From positions 8,866,001-8,930,000 of the forward strand of contig NZ_CP045096.1 in NCBI RefSeq assembly GCF_009184865.1: a stretch of DNA of 64,000 nucleotides. Reading direction: 5' to 3'. Made by a program: the position numbers and the translations under genes. The notes below the pieces were generated by a model. The model saw only the letters and a list, made by a program, of their open reading frames with translations. It was not told the origin of the DNA and did no database searches. Shown piece by piece: positions 33,876-44,229 of this stretch (its first letter is position 1; every line of letters begins with the position of its first letter). This stretch comes from Streptomyces phaeolivaceus. Its GTDB lineage: Bacteria > Actinomycetota > Actinomycetes > Streptomycetales > Streptomycetaceae.

Positions 33876-34970
33876 ATGAGGCGCTCGGGGCAGTCGAGAC
33901 GGATGAGTCGGACGAGTCGGACGATGACGACAGGCCTGGCCGCGGCGGCGCTCGCCGCCGCCCTGGCGGTGCCCGCGCGGGCACACGGGGAAGGTCGGCC
34001 ACCGCACTGGGAGCTGAAGGAGACCGGCACCGACGTGCGCTTTCGCGGGCTCGCCGCGGTCAGCCGGAACAGCGCGTGGCTGGCGGGTTCAGCCGGGACC
34101 GTGCTGCGCACCGGCGACGGGGGCAGGACCTGGCGCAACGTCTCACCACCCGGCGCACAGGAACTGCAGTTCCGGGACATCGAGGCATTCGACGCACGCA
34201 GGGCGGTCGTCCTGGCCATCGGCGAGGGCGAGGCCTCCCGCGTGTACCGCACGGGCGACGGCGGTGCGACGTGGACCGAGTCGTTCCGCAACACCGATCC
34301 GCGCGCCTTCTACGACTGCCTCACCTTCTTCGACCCCCGCCACGGCCTCGCCATGAGCGACCCGGTGGACGGCAAGTTCCGCATCCTGTCCACGAAGGAC
34401 GGCGGTCGCTCCTGGAAGGTCCTGCCGAACGAGGGCATGCCGCCGGCCCTGGAGGGCGAGGCGGGCTTCGCCGCGAGCGGGCAGTGCCTGGTGAACTCCG
34501 GGCCGCGCGATGTGTGGCTGGCCACCGGCGGGGCCGCCCGCGCACGGGTGCTGCACTCCGCCGACCGGGGGCTGACCTGGAGGGTCGCCGACACGACCGT
34601 CCCGGCCGGGGACCCCGCCCGGGGCGTCTTCGCGCTCGCCTTCCGGGACCGCGCGCACGGCATCGCGGTCGGCGGCGACTACCGCGCCGACCAGCCGTCC
34701 CCGCGGGCCGCGGCCGTCACCGGCGACTCCGGCCGCACCTGGACCGCCGCCGCGCAGCCGCCGCCCGCCTACCGCTCCGGCGTCGCCTGGCTCCCGTACA
34801 GCCGTACGAAGGCCCTCGCCGTCGGCCCCACCGGCACCGATCTCACCACCGACGGCGGCCGTACCTGGCGCACGGTCGACACCGGCTCCTACGACACCGT
34901 CGACTGCACTCCGGACCGGGGCTGCTGGGCGGCGGGGGAGCGGGGGCGGGTGGCCCGGCTGGAGAACTGA
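33876..34970 (+). CDS. Secreted BNR/YCF48-like beta-propeller protein
   Basis: 364 residues with an N-terminal signal peptide (Arg/Ser-rich start, hydrophobic LAAAALAAALAVPARA). Repeated Asp-box-like motifs (TGDGGRTWRNV, TGDGGATWTES, TKDGGRSWKVL, SADRGLTWRVA, TGDSGRTWTAA, TTDGGRTWRTV) mark a propeller of BNR/YCF48 type. It is called an oxidoreductase in some genomes, but no catalytic residues are evident. It is extracellular. ATG 33876 follows a short leader. It stands alone between ssgD (divergent) and the small Rho_N-like gene. Confidence 0.85.
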   Translation: MRRSGQSRRMSRTSRTMTTGLAAAALAAALAVPARAHGEGRPPHWELKETGTDVRFRGLAAVSRNSAWLAGSAGTVLRTGDGGRTWRNVSPPGAQELQFRDIEAFDARRAVVLAIGEGEASRVYRTGDGGATWTESFRNTDPRAFYDCLTFFDPRHGLAMSDPVDGKFRILSTKDGGRSWKVLPNEGMPPALEGEAGFAASGQCLVNSGPRDVWLATGGAARARVLHSADRGLTWRVADTTVPAGDPARGVFALAFRDRAHGIAVGGDYRADQPSPRAAAVTGDSGRTWTAAAQPPPAYRSGVAWLPYSRTKALAVGPTGTDLTTDGGRTWRTVDTGSYDTVDCTPDRGCWAAGERGRVARLEN

Positions 34971-35077
34971 CCGTCCCGGATGGGGCCGGGCGGACGGGGT
35001 ACCCGTGGCGTGTTCGCACCACGAGCGAGGACGAGCGAGCGCGAGCGATCACGCGGGAGCGGAAGGGAGTGATCGGC

Positions 35078-35404
35078 ATGCCACGCGGGTCGAGCCCCAA
35101 GAGGGAACGCCAGTACGAGCACATCGAGGAGAGCGCCGAGAACCGGGGCGAGAGCGAGTCGCGCGCCAAGGAGATCGCCGCCCGGACCGTCAACAAGGAG
35201 CGGGCCCGGTCCGGCGAGGCGAAGACCGCGAGCCGCACCTCCACCGAGGACATGTCGTCGGGCGGGCGCGGCGGACAGCGCTCCCACAAGGGCGCGCGGG
35301 GCCCCACCTACGACCAGCTCTACGCGGAGGCCAGGAAACGCGGCGTCCATGGCCGCTCGGACATGAACAAGAGCCAGCTCGAGCGCGCCCTCGGCGACGA
35401 ATAG
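35078..35404 (+). CDS. Small charged protein with Rho_N/SAP-like C-terminus (often named plasmid stabilization protein)
   Basis: 108 residues, very hydrophilic (ERQYEHIEESAENRGESESRAKEIAARTVNKERARSGE is nearly all charged, given here only as its position, residues 10-45). The C-terminus TYDQLYAEARKRGVHGRSDM with NKSQLERAL resembles a Rho N-terminal/SAP helix-extended-loop-helix that binds nucleic acid. The family is common in actinobacteria and is often labelled plasmid stabilization; no partner toxin is present. ATG 35078 has GGGAGT 7 nt upstream. Confidence 0.85.
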   Translation: MPRGSSPKRERQYEHIEESAENRGESESRAKEIAARTVNKERARSGEAKTASRTSTEDMSSGGRGGQRSHKGARGPTYDQLYAEARKRGVHGRSDMNKSQLERALGDE

Positions 35405-35468
35405 CCCCCGGACCCGGAGCACCCCCCGGCCACGCCGCCACGCCGGGCTGCGTACGCTCGTCGGCACC

Positions 35469-36176
35469 ATGACGACCGTACGCATCCCCGCGGGCTGGCC
35501 CGCCACCGAAGAGCAAGCCCTCGCCGTGCAGGACGAGTTGCGGGGGAAGGTGGTCCTCGACGAGACCGGGCCGCCGCCGGGGGCCGGGCGTGTCACCGGC
35601 GTGGACGTGGCGTACGACGACGGGCGGGACGTGGTCGTGGCGGCGGCCGTGGTGCTGGACGCGGCGACCCTCGACGTGGTCGCGGAGGCCACGGCGATCG
35701 GGCAGGTCTCCTTCCCGTACGTCCCCGGACTGCTCGCGTTCCGTGAGATCCCGACCGTGCTGGCCGCGCTCGACGCGCTGCCGTGCGACCCCGGTCTCGT
35801 CGTCTGCGACGGCTACGGTCTCGCCCATCCGCGCCGCTTCGGCCTCGCCGCCCACCTCGGCGTCCTCACCGGGCTCCCCACGATCGGCGTCGCCAAGAAC
35901 CCCTTCACCTTCACCCACGACGACCCGGCCGCCCCGCGCGGCAGCGCCACGCCGCTCCTCGCGGGCACCGAGGAGGTCGGCCGCGCCCTGCGCACCCGCG
36001 ACGGCGTCAAGCCGGTCTTCGTCTCCGTCGGCCACCGCGTCACCCTCCCCAACGCCTGCGCCCACACCCTCGCGCTCACCCCGGCGTACCGCCTCCCGGA
36101 GACCACCCGCCACGCCGACTCGCTGTGCCGCCGGGTGCTGAAGGGCACGGCCGACCCGGCCCCGGGGCATCCCTGA
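35469..36176 (+). CDS. nfi: Endonuclease V
   Basis: 235 residues. The RNase H-like catalytic acids are seen as Asp46 (GVDVAY), Glu93 (LLAFRE) and Asp114 (CDGYGLAHPRRFGLA). The wedge FPYVPG that recognises the damaged base is conserved, as is IGVAKNPF. It nicks DNA (or RNA) one base 3' of deoxyinosine in repair of deaminated adenine. It is a single gene with a 65-nt gap from the preceding gene; no strong ribosome binding site precedes the ATG. Confidence 0.95.
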   Translation: MTTVRIPAGWPATEEQALAVQDELRGKVVLDETGPPPGAGRVTGVDVAYDDGRDVVVAAAVVLDAATLDVVAEATAIGQVSFPYVPGLLAFREIPTVLAALDALPCDPGLVVCDGYGLAHPRRFGLAAHLGVLTGLPTIGVAKNPFTFTHDDPAAPRGSATPLLAGTEEVGRALRTRDGVKPVFVSVGHRVTLPNACAHTLALTPAYRLPETTRHADSLCRRVLKGTADPAPGHP

Positions 36177-36262
36177 GGTGTACGCGCGGACCGGGTACCT
36201 GAGTACGAACTGAGTACGTGTACGGATGCCGGGGCGTGGTCATGATCGGCAGGCTGTGCCGT

Positions 36263-36409
36263 ATGACGACGCACCGAGCCCCGAAGCCCGCCGTGAGCCC
36301 CACCCAGACCGTCGAGCGTGCCGTGACGACCGGGCTGCTGCTCGCCGTGATCGCCGGACTGGCCTGGATCGCCGGGATGGTCTACACGCTGACCGGATGG
36401 GCCCAGTAG
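36263..36409 (+). CDS. Small single-pass membrane protein
   Basis: 48 residues from ATG 36263: a short polar N-terminus followed by one hydrophobic helix (TGLLLAVIAGLAWIAGMVYTL). In-frame ATGs at 36218 and 36242 are possible but give non-conserved, Cys-rich extensions. No function is recognised. A short leader or leaderless start is likely. Confidence 0.65.
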   Translation: MTTHRAPKPAVSPTQTVERAVTTGLLLAVIAGLAWIAGMVYTLTGWAQ

Positions 36410-36449
36410 AGCCCACCGGCCCGCTGGGCCCGTCCGGTCCGTACGGGTG

Positions 36450-37631
36450 TCACCGGGACGCCGCCACCCGGAAGGTGATCCCCGCCGCGCGCAGCCGTTC
36501 GATCAGCGCGTCGCCCATCGCGACCGCCGTCGTGACCTGCCCGGCCGTGGCCGGGAGATCGTCGAAGGCCAGGCACAGCGCGGACTCGGCGAACATCTTC
36601 GCCGTCTCGCCGTAACCGGGATCGCCGCCCGACACCTCCGTGAAGACCCGGCGCCCGCCGCCCTCGCCGACGAACCGTACCGAGAACCAGCTCTTCGCCC
36701 GCTTCTCCTCGCTCGGCCCCTCGCCCGGCTTCAGCCGGTCGCCCAGCCAGCGCCGCACGGGCGGCACCTGGGCCGCCGCGACGACCGCGCCGACGAACGC
36801 CACCCCGCCCACCGCGAACGGCAGGGTCTTCACGGCCGCGTAGTGGCGGTAGCGGAAGTCCGGCCCGTAGCGCCGCAGGGCGCGCGCCGAGCGCTGCACC
36901 ACCTGCGCGTCGATCGTCGGCAGCGGCAGCGCCCACGCCCCGACCTCCTTGGCGAACCGGGGCGCGCTCACCGGCGCGTACGCCCGGCGCCCCACCAGGC
37001 GCGGCTCGTGCCGCTTGCGGTCCTGCGCGGCGGCCATCGTCTGCCGGCCCCGGGAGAATCCGGTGAGCGCGGAGTTGAACGTACCGCCCGAGAACATGCC
37101 CTTGGCGCGCACGAAACCGTCCACGGTGATCGGCACGTCCTCCGGGAGCTGGCGCACGGTGAAGTACGCGCCCAGGTCGTGCGGTATCGAGTCGAAGCCG
37201 GCCGCGTGCACGATCCGGGCGCCCGTCTCGCGCGCGCGTGCGTCGTGCCGAACGAACGTCAGGTCGACGAACTCCGGCTCACCGGTGAGGTCCAGATAGT
37301 CCGTGCCCTCGTCCGCGCACGCGGCCACCAGCTCCTCGCCGTGGGTGATGTACGGACCGACGGTCGTGGCCACCACCCGTGCCTGGCGGGCGAGTTCGCG
37401 CACGGCGTCCGGATCGGAGCCGTCCGCCCGGAGCACACCGATGTCCGCGCCGCCGGGCAGCCGCTCCCGCAGCGCCGCGAGCTTGTCCGCGTCGCGCCCG
37501 GCGATCGCCCAGCGCAGTCCCTCGGGCGCGTTCTCGGCGAGATACTCCGCGGTGAGCTGCCCGACGAACCCCGTGGCCCCGTAGAGCACGATGTCGTACG
37601 CCCGCTCCGCCCTGCCCTGTCCGCTGCTCAT
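36450..37631 (-). CDS. Saccharopine dehydrogenase NADP-binding family / trans-acting enoyl reductase-like protein
   Basis: 393 residues. N-terminal Rossmann fold YDIVLYGATGFVGQLTAEYL and a second element RVVATTVGPYITHGEELVAACADEGTDYLDLTGE. The family (Rv2449c/Rv2953-like in mycobacteria) includes the trans-acting enoyl reductase of phenolic glycolipid synthesis. A hydrophobic helix at about VGGVAFVGAVVAAA suggests membrane association. ATG 37631 is chosen for GAGGGG upstream. The substrate in Streptomyces is unknown. Confidence 0.88.
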   Translation of the reverse strand: MSSGQGRAERAYDIVLYGATGFVGQLTAEYLAENAPEGLRWAIAGRDADKLAALRERLPGGADIGVLRADGSDPDAVRELARQARVVATTVGPYITHGEELVAACADEGTDYLDLTGEPEFVDLTFVRHDARARETGARIVHAAGFDSIPHDLGAYFTVRQLPEDVPITVDGFVRAKGMFSGGTFNSALTGFSRGRQTMAAAQDRKRHEPRLVGRRAYAPVSAPRFAKEVGAWALPLPTIDAQVVQRSARALRRYGPDFRYRHYAAVKTLPFAVGGVAFVGAVVAAAQVPPVRRWLGDRLKPGEGPSEEKRAKSWFSVRFVGEGGGRRVFTEVSGGDPGYGETAKMFAESALCLAFDDLPATAGQVTTAVAMGDALIERLRAAGITFRVAASR

Positions 37632-37735
37632 GTAACCCCTCAAGCCTCGCCCGCGACCCTGCCCACGCGCCGTTGTCGGTGGCTGAGGCTAGCGTGAGGA
37701 ACGAGCAGCCGAGCGCGCGGGATCCGGAGGTGGTC

Positions 37736-38116
37736 GTGACCGTATCGAGGAACGCCCTGAAAAAATGGGAGAAGGTGCGCGAGTTCGCCCTGGGGATGCC
37801 CGGCGCGGTCGAGGAGTTCCCGTGGGGCGAGAGCGTCGCGAAGGTCAACAAGAAGGTGTTCGTGTTCCTCGGGACGGACGACGGCGGCTATCCGCTGGGT
37901 GTCACCGTGAAGCTCCGGGACGAGGAGACCCACGCCCACGCCCTGACCTGTCCGGGCGCCGAGCCCGCCGGGTACGGCCTGGGCAAGGCCGGCTGGGTGC
38001 GCGTCCCGCTGGAGGAGAAGGGCGCCCCGGCGGCGGAGCTGCTGTGCGACTGGGTCGAGGAGAGCTACCGCGTGATCGCCCCGAAGAAGCTCATAGCGGA
38101 GCTGGACGCCGGCTGA
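37736..38116 (+). CDS. MmcQ/YjbR family protein
   Basis: 126 residues of the YjbR fold: WEKVREFALGMPGAVEEFPWGESVAKVNKKVFVFLG at the N-terminus and GWVRVPLEE, WVEESYRVIAPKKL at the C-terminus. These small proteins have a DNA-binding-like fold but unproven function. The GTG at 37736 is chosen for GGAGG 5 nt upstream. Confidence 0.88.
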   Translation: MTVSRNALKKWEKVREFALGMPGAVEEFPWGESVAKVNKKVFVFLGTDDGGYPLGVTVKLRDEETHAHALTCPGAEPAGYGLGKAGWVRVPLEEKGAPAAELLCDWVEESYRVIAPKKLIAELDAG

Positions 38117-38174
38117 GCCCGGCGCCGCGAGCCCGGCCGGGGCGGGCTGACACATGCCGCGAGTCCGGGCACAA

Positions 38175-38192
38175 TGACTAAGCGTTTGCTCA
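38175..38192. promoter_or_regulatory. Palindromic operator upstream of the fad cluster
   Basis: TGACTAAGCGTTTGCTCA is an imperfect 18-bp palindrome with a central CG, of the type bound by TetR-family repressors of fatty acid degradation in actinobacteria. It lies 80-97 bp before the CoA-transferase/racemase start. A second inverted repeat, CACATC-G-GATGTG (38239-38251), lies closer to the gene. Confidence 0.5.
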
Positions 38193-38271
38193 TTCGGGGC
38201 TTGTGCGGAGTGGAACACGTTCTTAGCATCACTGGTGTCACATCGGATGTGTCACAGAGCTTGGGGGCTCG

Positions 38272-39423
38272 ATGGCGGTGGCGAAGACGCCCGGACACGG
38301 TCCGCTCGCCGGTGTGCGCGTGGTGGAACTCGCGGGCATCGGCCCAGGGCCGTTCGCCGCGATGCTCCTCGCCGACCTCGGCGCCGACGTCGTCCGCGTC
38401 GACCGGCCGGGCGGCGCGGGACTCGCCGTGAACCCGCTGTACGACGTCACCAACCGCAACAAACGGTCGGTGATCGTCGACCTGAAGTCCCCGGACGGCC
38501 CGGACACCGTCCTCGACCTGGCCGCACGCGCCGACATCCTGATCGAGGGCTACCGGCCGGGCGTCGCCGAACGCCTCGGCGTCGGCCCCGAGACCTGCCA
38601 CGCCCGCAACCCGGGCCTCGTCTACGGCCGGATGACCGGCTGGGGCCAGCAGGGCCCGCTCGCCCCGCGCGCCGGCCACGACATCGCGTACATCGCCCTC
38701 ACCGGCACCCTCGGCATGATCGGCACCCCGGACACCCCGCCGCCCGCCCCCGCCAACCTCCTCGGCGACTACGCGGGCGGCTCCCTCTACCTCGTCGTCG
38801 GCGTCCTCGCCGCCCTCCACCACGCCCGCGCCACCGGCGCCGGGCAGGTCGTGGACGCGGCCATCGTCGACGGCACCGCGCATCTCTCCGCGATGCTCCA
38901 CGGCATGCTCGCCGCCGGCGGCTGGCAGGACCGCCGCGCCGCCAACCTCCTCGACGGCGGCTGCCCCTTCTACGGCACCTACGAGACCGCCGACGGCCGG
39001 TACGTCGCCGTCGGCGCCCTGGAGCAGCAGTTCTACGCCGAGTTCGTCGACCTCCTCGGCATCGCCGACCGGGCCCCGGCCCGCAAGGACACCGCCGCCT
39101 GGGGCGAGCTGCGCGAGACGGTCGCCGCCCGCTTCAGAACCCGTACGAGGGACGAGTGGACGGCCGTCTTCGAGGGCTCCGACGCCTGTGTCGCCCCCGT
39201 CCTGTCGCTCCGGGAGGCCCCGCGGCACCCGCATCTCGCGGCCCGGGGCACCTTCACCGACTTCGGCGGCATCACCCAGCCCGCCCCCGCGCCCCGCTTC
39301 TCCGCCACGCCGACCTCGGTCCGCACCGGCCCGGCCCAGCCGGGCGCCGACCTGGCGGACGTGGCGGACGACTGGGGCATACCCGGCCTCTCGGCGGACC
39401 CCTCCGCCCAGGACACCGACTGA
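38272..39423 (+). CDS. CaiB/BaiF family CoA-transferase, alpha-methylacyl-CoA racemase-like
   Basis: 383 residues. The class III CoA-transferase N-terminus [33 protein letters not shown] is followed by [12 protein letters not shown]. The racemase-type catalytic pair is seen: His in [11 protein letters not shown] and Asp in [13 protein letters not shown]. It probably interconverts 2-methylacyl-CoA epimers so that branched chains can enter beta-oxidation. First gene of a three-gene cluster with fadA and fadB (47-60 nt gaps). Confidence 0.9.
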   Translation: MAVAKTPGHGPLAGVRVVELAGIGPGPFAAMLLADLGADVVRVDRPGGAGLAVNPLYDVTNRNKRSVIVDLKSPDGPDTVLDLAARADILIEGYRPGVAERLGVGPETCHARNPGLVYGRMTGWGQQGPLAPRAGHDIAYIALTGTLGMIGTPDTPPPAPANLLGDYAGGSLYLVVGVLAALHHARATGAGQVVDAAIVDGTAHLSAMLHGMLAAGGWQDRRAANLLDGGCPFYGTYETADGRYVAVGALEQQFYAEFVDLLGIADRAPARKDTAAWGELRETVAARFRTRTRDEWTAVFEGSDACVAPVLSLREAPRHPHLAARGTFTDFGGITQPAPAPRFSATPTSVRTGPAQPGADLADVADDWGIPGLSADPSAQDTD

Positions 39424-39470
39424 CACCGGCCCCCGGGCCGCACCCTCCCGCCACTGGAAAGGCCAGACTC

Positions 39471-40685
<1,215 letters not shown>

Positions 40686-40744
40686 GCCGACCGGCGGATC
40701 ACCCCACCAAGACTTCTGCGGAAAGACGCTACGGAGAACCTGTC

Positions 40745-42919
40745 ATGACACAGAGCACCACCATCCGCTGGGAACAGGACCGCACGGGGCTCGTCACTCT
40801 CGTCCTCGACGACCCGAACCAGTCCGCGAACACCACGAACCAGGCGTTCCGCGACTCGCTCGCGGTGATCACCGACCGCCTGGAGGCCGAGAAGGACACC
40901 ATTCGCGGTGTCGTCATCACCTCCGCCAAGAAGACCTTCTTCGCCGGCGGCGACCTCCGCGACCTGATCAAGGTCACCCCCGACACCGCTCAGGAACTGT
41001 TCGACGGCGGCCTGGAGATCAAGCGCAATCTGCGCCGCATCGAGACCCTCGGCAAGCCCGTCGTCGCCGCGATCAACGGCGCGGCCCTGGGCGGCGGTTA
41101 CGAGCTGGCCCTCGCCTGCCACCACCGCGTCGCCCTCGACGCCCCCGGCTCCAAGATCGGCTGCCCCGAGGTCACCCTCGGCCTGCTCCCCGGCGGCGGT
41201 GGCGTCGCCCGTACCGTACGGCTGCTGGGCATCGCCGACGCCCTGCTGAAGGTGCTGCTCCAGGGCACCCAGTACAGCCCGCAGCGCGCCCTTGAGAACG
41301 GCCTGATCCACGAAGTGGCCGCCACGCAGGAGGAGTTGCTGGCGAAGGCCCGCGCCTTCGTCGACGCCAACCCCGAATCCCAGCAGCCGTGGGACAAGCC
41401 CGGCTACCGCATCCCCGGCGGCACCCCCGCCCACCCGAAGTTCGCGGCGAACCTGCCCGCCTTCCCCGCCACCCTGCGCAAGCAGACGAACGGCGCGCCC
41501 TACCCGGCGCCGCGCAACATCCTGGCCGCCGCCGTCGAGGGCGCCCAGGTCGACTTCGAGACCGCCCAGGTCATCGAGGCGCGCTACTTCGTGGAGCTGG
41601 CGGCGGGCCAGACCTCCAAGAACATGATCCAGGCCTTCTTCTTCGACCTCCAGGCCGTCAACTCCGGCGCGAACCGGCCCAAGGGCGTCGAGCCGCGTCA
41701 GGTCCGCCGGGCCGCCGTCCTCGGCGCCGGGATGATGGGCGCGGGCATCGCCTACTCGTGCGCCCGCGCGGGCATCGACGTCGTCCTGAAGGACGTGACG
41801 CCCGAGGCGGCGGCCAGGGGCAAGACCTACTCGGAGAAGCTCTGCGCCAAGGCGGTCGCCAGGGGCCGCACCACCCAGGAGAAGGCCGACGCGCTGCTCG
41901 CCCGTATCACCCCCACCGCAGACCCGGCGGACCTCGCGGGCTGTGACGCCGTCATCGAGGCCGTGTTCGAGAACACCGAGCTGAAGCACAAGGTGTTCCA
42001 GGAGATCGAGGGGGTCGTGGCGCCGGACGCCCTGCTCTGCTCCAACACCTCGACCCTCCCCATCACCGAACTGGCCGAGGGCGTCGTCCGCCGGTCCGAC
42101 TTCATCGGGCTGCACTTCTTCTCGCCCGTCGACAAGATGCCGCTCGTCGAGATCATCAAGGGCGCGGAGACGGGCGACGAGGCGCTCGCCCGCGCGTTCG
42201 ACCTCGTCCGGCAGATCAAGAAGACCCCGATCGTCGTCAACGACTCGCGCGGCTTCTTCACCTCCCGGGTCATCGGGCACTTCATCAACGAGGGTGTCGC
42301 GATGGTGGGGGAGGGCATCGAGCCCGCGTCCGTCGAACAGGCGGCGGCGCAGGCGGGCTACCCCGCGAAGGTCCTCTCCCTCATGGACGAGCTGACCCTC
42401 ACCCTGCCGCGCAAGATCCGGGCCGAGTCCCGGCGGGCCGTGGAGGAGGCGGGCGGCACGTGGGTCGAGCACCCCGCCGAGGCGGTCGTCGACCGCATGG
42501 TCGACGAGTTCGCCCGGCCGGGGCGCAGCGGCGGTGCGGGCTTCTACGACTACGGCCCCGACGGCGGCCGCGGCAAGCTCTGGCCCGGTCTGCGTGAGCA
42601 CTTCACGCGGCCCGGCCATCGGATCCCCTTCCGTGACATGCAGGAACGCATGCTCTTCTCGGAGGCGCTGGACACGGTCCGGCTCATGGAGGAGGGCGTG
42701 CTGACGTCCGTCGCCGACGCGAACATCGGATCGCTCTTCGGGATCGGCTTCCCCGGCTGGACCGGTGGTGTCCTCCAGTACATCAACGGCTACGACGGCG
42801 GCCTCCCCGGCTTCGTCACCCGGGCCCGCGAACTGGCCGACCAGTACGGTGATCGCTTCGCGCCGCCGGAGTTGCTGGTGGAGATGGCGGAGAAGGGGGA
42901 GCGGTTCGGGGACGAGTGA
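40745..42919 (+). CDS. fadB: Fatty acid oxidation multifunctional protein (enoyl-CoA hydratase / 3-hydroxyacyl-CoA dehydrogenase)
   Basis: 724 residues. Residues 1-200 are a crotonase domain (INGAALGGGYELALACHH, oxyanion loop FFAGGDLRDL). Residues about 320-500 hold an NAD-binding domain with GAGMMGAGIAYSCARAG. Residues about 500-720 form the 3-hydroxyacyl-CoA dehydrogenase C-terminal domains (NDSRGFFTSRVI, GIGFPGWTGGVLQYING). It hydrates and oxidises trans-2-enoyl-CoA and passes 3-ketoacyl-CoA to FadA. ATG 40745 has GGAG 8 nt upstream. Confidence 0.95.
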   Translation: MTQSTTIRWEQDRTGLVTLVLDDPNQSANTTNQAFRDSLAVITDRLEAEKDTIRGVVITSAKKTFFAGGDLRDLIKVTPDTAQELFDGGLEIKRNLRRIETLGKPVVAAINGAALGGGYELALACHHRVALDAPGSKIGCPEVTLGLLPGGGGVARTVRLLGIADALLKVLLQGTQYSPQRALENGLIHEVAATQEELLAKARAFVDANPESQQPWDKPGYRIPGGTPAHPKFAANLPAFPATLRKQTNGAPYPAPRNILAAAVEGAQVDFETAQVIEARYFVELAAGQTSKNMIQAFFFDLQAVNSGANRPKGVEPRQVRRAAVLGAGMMGAGIAYSCARAGIDVVLKDVTPEAAARGKTYSEKLCAKAVARGRTTQEKADALLARITPTADPADLAGCDAVIEAVFENTELKHKVFQEIEGVVAPDALLCSNTSTLPITELAEGVVRRSDFIGLHFFSPVDKMPLVEIIKGAETGDEALARAFDLVRQIKKTPIVVNDSRGFFTSRVIGHFINEGVAMVGEGIEPASVEQAAAQAGYPAKVLSLMDELTLTLPRKIRAESRRAVEEAGGTWVEHPAEAVVDRMVDEFARPGRSGGAGFYDYGPDGGRGKLWPGLREHFTRPGHRIPFRDMQERMLFSEALDTVRLMEEGVLTSVADANIGSLFGIGFPGWTGGVLQYINGYDGGLPGFVTRARELADQYGDRFAPPELLVEMAEKGERFGDE

Positions 42920-42929
42920 GGGGTGCGTC

Positions 42930-42976
42930 GTCGGGTGCCGCCCGGTGGGGGCTTCTCGCGCAGTTCCCCGCACCCC
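42930..42976. repeat. Dispersed intergenic repeat, left arm flanking the IS element
   Basis: Minus-strand reading gives AGGGGTGCGGGGAACTGCGC, then GAGAAGCCCCCACCGGG, the same module as the plus-strand copy at 44117-44170 to the right of the insertion sequence. The two copies therefore face each other across the element. Confidence 0.6.
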
Positions 42977-42998
42977 TAGGTCCTGTCTGGAGTTCGGA

Positions 42999-43505
42999 TC
43001 ACAAGTGTGGTGCGATGCTACGGAGCCAGAGCATCGCACCACACAGGTGCAGTCCGGCCTCGTAACTCTCCGGGTTCTTGTCGTACCGGGTAGCGATACC
43101 GCGCCAGTTCCGCAGCCGGTTGATGCACCGTTCCACGGTGTTGCGCTCTTTGTAGAGCGTCGCGTCATATGAGACTGGCCGGCCGCCGGCGCTGCCACGC
43201 TTCTTGCGGTTCGCGGCCTGGTCGACCTTCTCCGGGATCACGGCTCGGATCCCGCGTCGTCGCAGGTAGCGGCGGTTGCGTCGGGACGAATACGCCTTGT
43301 CCGCGGCCACCGCATCCGGCCGGGTCCGCGGGCGCCCGATCGGGCCGCGCACCTTCACCCGTTCCAGGACCGGGGCGAACTGCGGACTGTCACCGGCCTG
43401 CCCGGGCGTGAGGACGAACGCAAGCGGGCGACAGCGTCGGTCAGCCGCCACATGAATCTTGCTCGTCAGTCCGCCCCGGGAACGCCCCAGCTCGGCGGCT
43501 TTCAA
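42999..43505 (-). CDS. IS5-family transposase, second frame (OrfB)
   Basis: About 168 residues: GGLTSKIHVAADRRCRPLAFVLTPGQAGDSPQF, the second catalytic Asp in AVAADKAYSS, and the Glu in ERNTVERCINRLRNWRG. The first frame ends at 43502, overlapping by four bases (ATGA). A full DDE transposase would come from -1 or +1 frameshifting at the end of the first frame, the usual strategy in this group. Confidence 0.9.
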   Translation of the reverse strand: MKAAELGRSRGGLTSKIHVAADRRCRPLAFVLTPGQAGDSPQFAPVLERVKVRGPIGRPRTRPDAVAADKAYSSRRNRRYLRRRGIRAVIPEKVDQAANRKKRGSAGGRPVSYDATLYKERNTVERCINRLRNWRGIATRYDKNPESYEAGLHLCGAMLWLRSIAPHL

Positions 43506-43984
43506 CCGGGCCCGGTGTCGTCGGCGGACCCGTCGCCGCTCGACGCGCGCCTCATCCTCAGCCTGTCCGTCCTGCGTTCTTTGTGCCTTGCCCTCGCCCC
43601 CTTTTCGGCCTCGACGGCCATTTCCAAGGCCGCCAACTGCTCGGGGTCCAGGGCCATCCCGGCGGCGTGATGATGGGCCCGGGCGGTCGCAGAGTCCACG
43701 CTGACCAGGCCCAAGTCGGCCTGGCCGCGGGCGGCGGCCTCAGCGATCACTGTTTGCATCAGGTCCTGGAAAACGCCCCGCCTCGCCCAGATCCGAAAGC
43801 GGTCGTACGTGCTCTGCCAGGGCCCGAACTCGGTCGGCAGGTCACGCCAGGGGCTACCCGTCCGGAACCGCCACATCACCGCGTTGAAGTGTTTCCGCAG
43901 GTCAGGGATGGGACCAACCGCGGCAATCGGGAGATGCGGCTCGATCAGGGCCCACTGCTCATCGGTGAGATCGCCTCGCGCCAT
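43502..43984 (-). CDS. IS5-family transposase, first frame (OrfA)
   Basis: 160 residues beginning MARGDLTDEQWALIEPHLP (DUF4096-type N-terminus), then FNAVMWRFRTGSPWRDLP and the first catalytic Asp in VSVDSATARAHHHAAG. It ends in an Arg-rich stretch where the ribosome is expected to shift into the second frame. Confidence 0.9.
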   Translation of the reverse strand: MARGDLTDEQWALIEPHLPIAAVGPIPDLRKHFNAVMWRFRTGSPWRDLPTEFGPWQSTYDRFRIWARRGVFQDLMQTVIAEAAARGQADLGLVSVDSATARAHHHAAGMALDPEQLAALEMAVEAEKGARARHKERRTDRLRMRRASSGDGSADDTGPG

Positions 43985-44083
43985 GACTGATGGCCTATCA
44001 AGACCGAGCCCTCGCGCGCAGGCGATCTACCGAACTCCTGATCCAAACTCCAGACAGGCCCTAGAAGACACAGGCCCTGCGGG

Positions 44084-44119
44084 CCTGAAAAGCAGGGGGC
44101 GCAGCCCCTGCTTTTCAGG
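44084..44119. terminator. Strong hairpin of the dispersed intergenic repeat
   Basis: 15-bp perfect stem CCTGAAAAGCAGGGG / CCCCTGCTTTTCAGG with a 6-nt loop, just right of the insertion sequence, followed by the GGGGCGCGGGGAACTGCGC module. Confidence 0.7.
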
Positions 44120-44229
44120 GGCGCGGGGAACTGCGCGACCAGCCCCCACCCACCCGCACCCGACAACGCACCCGCTCACCCCGGACGGCACGACCGGCGG
44201 CGGCTCCCCGCGCGTGTCCTCGCCCGGGT

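Larger units (their letters stand above)
42980..44060 (-). mobile_element. IS5-family (IS427-like) insertion sequence
   Basis: About 1,081 bp with near-perfect terminal inverted repeats (GTCCTGTCTGGAGTTCGGAT on the left; GGCCTGTCTGGAGTTTGGAT read inward on the right). It is flanked by a 4-bp direct repeat CTAG (42976-42979 and 44061-44064), the target duplication expected for this group. It carries two overlapping transposase frames. The intact ends, target duplication and open frames suggest recent insertion and possible activity. Confidence 0.9.
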
